In this document: piece after piece, positions 58,312-64,000 of the stretch
Layout: every line of letters begins with the position of its first letter
Position numbering within the stretch: position 1 is the stretch's first letter
NCBI GenBank assembly: GCA_003952965.2
Contig: CM025850.1
Coordinates: 17,031,717-17,095,716, forward strand
DNA: 64,000 nt
Direction: 5' to 3'
From: Morella rubra
Lineage: Eukaryota; Streptophyta; Magnoliopsida; Fagales; Myricaceae
Position numbers and translations under genes: made by a program
The notes under the pieces: generated by a model
Database searches by the model: none
Seen by the model: the letters and a program-made list of their open reading frames with translations, nothing else
Told to the model about the DNA's origin: nothing

Positions 58312-59277
58312 TATTTTTGTTGTATCGGGTTATAAGTGTGACCATTGTTGTTGAGGTTCTATTTGAACTATTTTTTATGGATGTCTAAGTGATGCATGCT
58401 ATTAAAATATAGATCTTATCAGAATTTGACTTAAATCTTTGAATGTTGTGCAGGTCTGCTAGTTTTTTATGATTGTCCAGATAATATCATAAAGAGAAGT
58501 AATGAGCTCTGAAGGTTCACCAAGGGAGATCTTGAGATACGAAGAAAAGAACAATGTACATGATTTTTGTGGCGAACTCATACCTTTTTGGTTCAGATTA
58601 TGTTTCTCGATGCTTTTAGAAAGGTCTTGATTTTATCTGTTCCTTTACTACCCCAACATTCTAAGTGTACAACTACAAGCAGTGCAAGGTCTCTAAATTG
58701 TGTTCCTTTACTTTTTGGCAGTTTCTGTTTCTGTTAAATTTATGTTCAACTCCTTAACAAAATTTGCTTCTGAAGACTGTTTCACAAGTTTGTGCATAAA
58801 ATGTCCCACCACAAGAAGAAGGTATAGACAAGAAGAATGAAAAAATCTACTAATTTGATGTACTTTGTGGTATGTACAAGTTACATTGTGATTGACAAAA
58901 AAAAAAAAAAAAAAAAGAACCCAAAACATTCCCCTTTCAACATCCGCTGAGCTTTAGCCACTTGCTCACTACCAAATGAGCCAAATCAACATCCCTTTTG
59001 CTGCAAAGGGAATAACAAAACCATATATGGCAATTGATGTTATTCTCTTCAAGATCAGAAGATTCAATCCTAAGATCAATAACTTCAATACCTCATTGAT
59101 TATGAGAGCCTTGTCATCTCTAACATAGGTTCTTGATTGAATCATTAAAGAATTGATCCTTCCCATATCATAATTTAAGCAAATACCTGTATATATGTAC
59201 ATTTAGATTAGCAATGCTGGAGGCCTATAAATCCAAGAAAATAACAAAGCACTGGTGCACAATTTATGGTCCATACA
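58312..59277. other. Intergenic, nothing recognised
   Basis: Sequence after the FRS-like remnant. A poly-A run lies at 58899-58917. No gene is supported. Confidence 0.4.
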
Positions 59278-61874
59278 TGTAACACCCCTCTCTTTTTCAC
59301 CTATTTGACATATATTATATATATATAGGAGTCTATGTTTAATTATTTCTTTCTTGAGCGTACTTAATATCTTTCTATACTTGTTTGCATGCTTTTCTCT
59401 TAATTTTTAAAATATGTAATTGCATTCATTTTTAAATTATTTCTCATTGAGTTTGATATGTATTATTATTTCATTACTATTTTCAGTAGGGGATTTAATT
59501 TTGTTAAAGTCTTTCATAATGCAATTTATCTTTTATTTTCTCTCTTGTTTTAATAGCCATAGTGGTCCTTAAGTAACATGTTATTAAGCTTATAGCTGAA
59601 TATTGGACCCTTAAATCATTTACCTTATAATCATCTATTTGTTTATAATCTAGAAACTCGCGTTCTTCATTTTTGCATTAATTATTTGAAGAGACCATGC
59701 TTAGCTGAAATAGGTGCCTTTCTCTCTCATTTTTTTTCTCCTCTTAGCCGAATGGTGCATGAATGCTTGGCTTCCTTTTGTCTTCTTGTGCTTGCATTTA
59801 ATGTTGGAAGACCACATGTCAAAAACCCCTAGTTGACTTCTTTGAATTGAGTTATAGCTCATGATTACATAGCTATAGGCTTTAGGTTTAAGCTTATCAA
59901 TTAAGGGCTAAACCGATTTTTATCTCTTGGATTCCTTGGATGTTGTTGAGATTTAGAGTGTGTAGGAAGAGAGAGAGTGTGGAGTGAGGCTTGCAATCGA
60001 GGAAGAAGAAAAGAAATAGAGAAGAGAGTGCCATCTGACCGAAAGAAGAAAGAGGAAAAATTAAGAGGAAAAGAGGAGAAATCAAGAGCAAAAAAGAGAA
60101 GAAACCAAAGGTCAATAGAGTGTAAAGCAACCGAAGGGAGGAGAGGAGAAGAAAAAAAAAAAGGTGCTTTTGCTCAAGGACATACCACCGAACCAAGAAA
60201 GGTAAGGGTGATGTAGTTTAGTTGTGAATGGTGATGGGAAATGACTTTGGGTGCAACGGGTTGGACTAGTTTATAGTTTTGGGAGTGTTTTTGTCATGTA
60301 GTTACATGTTGAAGGATGATGTGGAAATTGGGAAAAAGATGTCCTTTGATCGAATGGATGTCCTTGAACTTTTTTTGTGAAGAAATCCTGTATGCCTTAA
60401 TAGTTTTGTGATGATGGAATGTATGCATGTGGGTATTTGTGGGCATAAAATGGGATAGACTCCCTAGTATATCACGGGTTGCACCAAAGGGAGAAAAGAA
60501 AATTCATATGTGAGCTTGAATGGTTTTTTTTTTGCTTTGTATGTTGTTTTCTTTAAAGATTTTATGAGGATTTATTTTTCAAGAACAAAGTTTGTAAAAA
60601 TTTACTAAGTGATGTAAAGATAGGTTACTGTGGTGTACTGGACGAAGCCATAAAAATTGTAAGAAGAAACGATGAGAAAAAGAGGTAAAAATGACCAAAA
60701 AGGGCATCAGGGATAGTTTCGGAATTTATTGAAAAATCAAGGGTAAAAACGTCCAAACAAAAAATATGGTCCCATGTCAGTGTTAAGCATTGTTTAAAGG
60801 TCCTAGGGTAAAAATTTGGGCTAAAAAATTTTGAAATTCAAGGCCCAACTCACAAGGCCTCATTAAGGATCCTAATCGGCCCATTAAGCAATAATTAATT
60901 AAAATGAAATAAAACTTGGGGCACTTCATCCTGAGGCCCATTAGGCCCGGCCTCTTATGGATGAATAATGGATAATTTAATTAAAAATTTAATAAAAGAA
61001 TTAATGGTTAATTTTTCAATAATACTACTTGATTCTAAATAGTTAATCAATTTCAATTTCAAATTGACTAAGTAGACAGTACATGTTAATATATTTGGCT
61101 TAAGAAAAAAAGGTAATTAAATAAAAATAATATAGTATTATTAAAAGCTATAGAAAGCCATTTAAATATATACTTAGTGACAAGTGACTAAAATTGGATT
61201 AACAATATAAAGGTTGCAAAATTAAGACATGCAAAAGTTTAGAACCCAGAGTATAGAAATTCTAATATTTCTCTTTTAATTGTTTAAACGTCATTTAAGA
61301 TATTATTTTATTCTTGTGCATTTCCTTGATCTCTTTTAGTGATTTGGTTATTAATGATGCATATAAAAAGTCATACTGCATCAACATAGCATGGGTATTG
61401 TGATTTTATTGACCAAAACGACTGAAACAAAACTCATACCCAAAGGTAGTTCTGAGATAGGGTGATGGTACTGATCACAGCGGGATAGTGCAAGCCACCA
61501 CTGAAGAGGATAGTGGTTGGTATCCTTGGCGATGGAACAATGCATACCTAATCGAGTCCTGGTGCCGGGGCACGGGACAGTCCTAGAGGAGAGGAGGGAC
61601 GGACAACTCGGCCTCTAGAGGTTAAACAGAGCACAGAATGACACATCTACCGGACTGGAGAAAGAAAGAAAAGAAGAAAGTGAAATGATCAGGAAATGAA
61701 TTCATTCACTCTACATCACTGATATTGCATTAATTGATTTGTTACGAATATTGTTTTATGGTTAATTATTCACTATTTTTGTTACCTCTTTTTCATATCA
61801 TTGCATGTTATATTCCCCTATTCCCCCCTTACTGAGTAAATATGACTCACTCATTTTATTTGTTTATTATTTTG
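59278..61874 (+). mobile_element. LTR-like sequence starting TGTAACACCCC
   Basis: TGTAACACCCC at 59278 is the typical start of long chromovirus (Tekay/Del-like) LTRs. The 3' portion includes CCCCCTTACTGAGTAAATATGAC (61824 onward) and a GC-rich stretch with CTGGTGCCGGGGCACGGGAC (61550-61575), resembling internal parts of such LTRs. No ORF of retroelement type lies within. The 3' border is uncertain and appears to be replaced by another element's start at 61875. A purine-rich stretch at 60000-60160 gives artefactual open frames. Confidence 0.4.
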
Positions 61875-62643
61875 TGTTAGCCCAAGGTTGATCTTGAGCT
61901 ATCTAACTTGATTTTGATGATAACAAATGACAAAACGCTTTGGAGTATTTTTAGGATACGTGGTTGTCAATCCACTATTCAATCAAGAGTACTCAATTAT
62001 ATTTAAATTTTATTGTTAATTCTTTATTCCCTACATTTGATTTAAACATCACGGCTTGCACTTAAACTATGATATTTTTTATTGTAGGAGTTTTTGTGTT
62101 AAAATGAAGAAGATTGTATATCATAAAGCACTGAAAAACTCATTCTGCCAAGATGGTGTCGACACATATGAAGCATAGTGTCGACACATGGGAAGCACAG
62201 TGTCAACACATGTGAAGATGTTGTCGACACATGATGAAGGAAGTGTTGACACATGTCATAGGCACCTGCGAGCAAGTTTCAAAGTCGATGAAGATGTCGA
62301 CACATAGGTATGTATGTGTCAACACATGTTGCGGGAACACTGTTTTTAAAAAACGACGCTCAGCATGTGAATTAAGACGGTGTGGCACTTAGAGCATCTC
62401 TCTAACATTCCAAAAAGGCCCTCAGGACATCTCAAGACTGAAGACCTATAAAGGGATGCTCCACCCAAGCCGATTGTCCCTAACCCATCTCCTCCGACCC
62501 TAGCGGTGGAAGGTGTTCCGAGTACACCAGACGACGACGTAATTGACCTCACCTCAGATACCAAGGTTGAAGAGTAGGGTTCAGTGTTTCAAACTGTTTC
62601 TTTCTTCCACCACGCTCCTGCATTTCAAGAAATTTTCTCATTA
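61875..62643 (+). mobile_element. Candidate Ty1/copia-type LTR fragment with motif array
   Basis: TGTTAGCCCAAGG at 61875 is followed by CTTGATTTTGATGATAACAAA, a phrase common at the beginning of plant copia-type LTRs. A 22-bp-spaced array of TGTCGACACATG lies downstream (62157-62328). No end, primer site or coding region could be assigned. No gene is seen. Confidence 0.35.
62157..62328. repeat. Array of palindromic TGTCGACACATG motifs with 22-bp period
   Basis: Motif copies (TGTCGACACATG, or TGTCAACACATG / TGTTGACACATG) start at 62157, 62179, 62201, 62222, 62244, 62295 and 62317. Spacing is 22, 22, 21, 22, 51 and 22 bp. The core TGTCGACA is a perfect 8-bp palindrome; sequences between the motifs differ. 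Confidence 0.85.
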
Positions 62644-62819
62644 CAGATAGCTCTCACTAAAAAGCTGAATTATTGATTAAAAGAGTAAAGTTAAAGTAAA
62701 AGAAGAAATATTATGCTGATGTTCAATGTCCAGATGGCTCTCGTTAAAAAGCTGAATTATTGATTAAAAGAGTAAAGTTAAAGTAAAAGGAGAAATATTA
62801 TGCTGATGTTCGATGTCCT
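62644..62819. repeat. 87-bp tandem duplication
   Basis: Two copies (from about 62644 and 62731) share AGAT(A/G)GCTCTC, AAAAAGCTGAATTATTGATT and ATTATGCTGATGTTC(A/G)ATGTCC with only a few differences. It is non-coding and recent. Confidence 0.9.
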
Positions 62820-64000
62820 TTAGGACACATCACACTTTAACTGCTTTAACTTTCAAATCTACAGATATTAGTGCATGTCTAAGTCACCCCCAAAGAGTAC
62901 GTAGGAATTACTAGTTGTGCAAATCTGAGTCACCCCGAGGCCAAGAGAACTTCTTTAGAGTAAACTTAGAGTCTAAGCTTATGAAATTGCCTTCACTTCT
63001 TCCCCTTCTACTTAAAAGCTAGCAACCAAAAAAAAAAAAAAGGAAAAGGCACAAACGAAGGACCGGAAGAGTTTAAAAATAAAGACAAAAGAGAAAGCAA
63101 GAGGATTTGGCTATCGTCCAATATTAGGTCTTTGAGGAAACATCATTTTGCACCGGACCGTCAATTAATGCGTTTTTTTATATATGATTTCCACATGCTT
63201 TTTTTTTTTTTTTTTTTTTTTCCCAAAATTTATTTTTGTAGAATTGGCTCCCTCTAAGGTTCAATCCTGGTTTTCATCCCTATTTTTACTTTTACTATAA
63301 GAATCTAAGAGCATAAACTCACGCAGGAAATACACGTACTAAGAAGAGAATGTTTCTACTAAATTGTTCAATACGATTTTCTGGTCAATGGCTGCACAGA
63401 GGGGAGGAGAGGCTCCATATATAGCCTCTACACATTGGATGTTAAGACGAACCATTGTAGAGAAGCTACCATGCATCTGCCTCAACAAAATTTGTAGAGA
63501 AGGCTGGAAAACAAGATTTCGTATTAAAAATATGACCATTCATTCCCTTCTTTGTGTACAACCATAGCAATTACCAATATGCTTTGAATATGCTAGTTTT
63601 ATTTAGCCAAATGCTATGTCAATGGCTGCACAGTATGCTAGTTTCCTCTCATGACAGTTCAGTAATTTCTTGCGCCCGCCATACTCCATAGAAAACGTTC
63701 AAAAATTTGTGTCAATGGTGCATTTATCAAGTTCTTTATTTTGACCAATTCATAGAAAACCAATAGCAATTGTTTAATAGTTTTTCTTCTAAATTGCCCT
63801 GATGTACCCGTTTCTTATCAAATTACCCCTTTTGTGAGTCTGTTTTATCAAATCATCCCAAACTATAAAGGTAATATCGTTCAAGGTTCATACTACTAAT
63901 TTCATCATGTTGCGCTTTGAACTATCAAAATGCATCACTCTGTGCACTTAAATTAAATTTTAAAATTAAAATGAACAAAAAATAGACTACGTAGTATAAG
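62820..64000. other. Intergenic, nothing recognised
   Basis: AT-rich sequence with a T-run at 63199-63221 and a duplicated phrase TCAATGGCTGCACAG (63386-63400 and 63620-63634). No gene is supported on either strand. Confidence 0.4.

Noticed and set aside
62157..62328. CRISPR-like array (regular repeats)
   Set aside because: Repeats are 12 bp with ~10-bp spacers in a plant genome; size and context exclude CRISPR.

Overview
This is a eukaryotic, plant nuclear window: AT-rich, with spliced genes carrying GT-AG introns, many small intergenic ORFs without coding character, and a dense load of plant-type transposons. The two complete recognisable genes (a C2-type ArfGAP of the AGD11/12/13 group and an AAE14-type acyl-activating enzyme), a FAR1-related fragment, CACTA/hAT/PIF transposons and a caulimovirid-like integrant fit a eudicot. 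The repeat content suggests a perennial or woody one, but the species cannot be fixed from this sequence. A 1000-bp block of N (9374-10373) is an assembly gap.

Layout. 1-8776: two CACTA (En/Spm-like) elements of one family in the same orientation; the first is cut by the window edge, the second contains a decayed transposase on the minus strand. 9097-10373: a ~125-bp tandem repeat running into the gap. 10374-17160: intergenic, with a 1.17-kb non-autonomous hAT element that carries a nested PIF/Harbinger MITE. 17162-25200: the ArfGAP gene (8 coding exons, 330 aa) on the plus strand. 25380-25690: a 5'-truncated LINE tail. 27140-32555: a degenerate, rearranged endogenous pararetrovirus-like integrant on the minus strand, with movement-protein-like, RT/RNase H and 3' ORF remnants, a Met-tRNA-type primer site and a TATA promoter. 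34361-34846: an unrecognised small secretory/membrane protein gene on the minus strand. 36870-39383: an L1-type LINE with a poly-A tail. 40807-45382: the AAE14-like gene (10 coding exons, 565 aa). 46179-51986: LTR-like sequences, one of 4 kb. 53270-53646: a two-exon 3' fragment of an organellar-type prolyl-tRNA synthetase. 54817-58311: a FAR1-RELATED (MULE-derived) pseudogene split by an LTR-like insertion. 59278-62820: further LTR-like sequence, with a 22-bp-period array of a palindromic motif and an 87-bp tandem duplication.

The host genes do not form a pathway. The ArfGAP would act on Arf GTPases and phospholipid membranes. The acyl-activating enzyme belongs to phylloquinone synthesis and ends in the peroxisomal signal SSL. 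I found no rRNA, tRNA, CRISPR array or clearly new multi-gene system. The most informative local oddities are an 89-bp duplication that copies a splice acceptor inside the ArfGAP gene, the long conserved frame of the pararetroviral 3' ORF, the 22-bp motif array, and the overlooked ProRS and FRS fragments.
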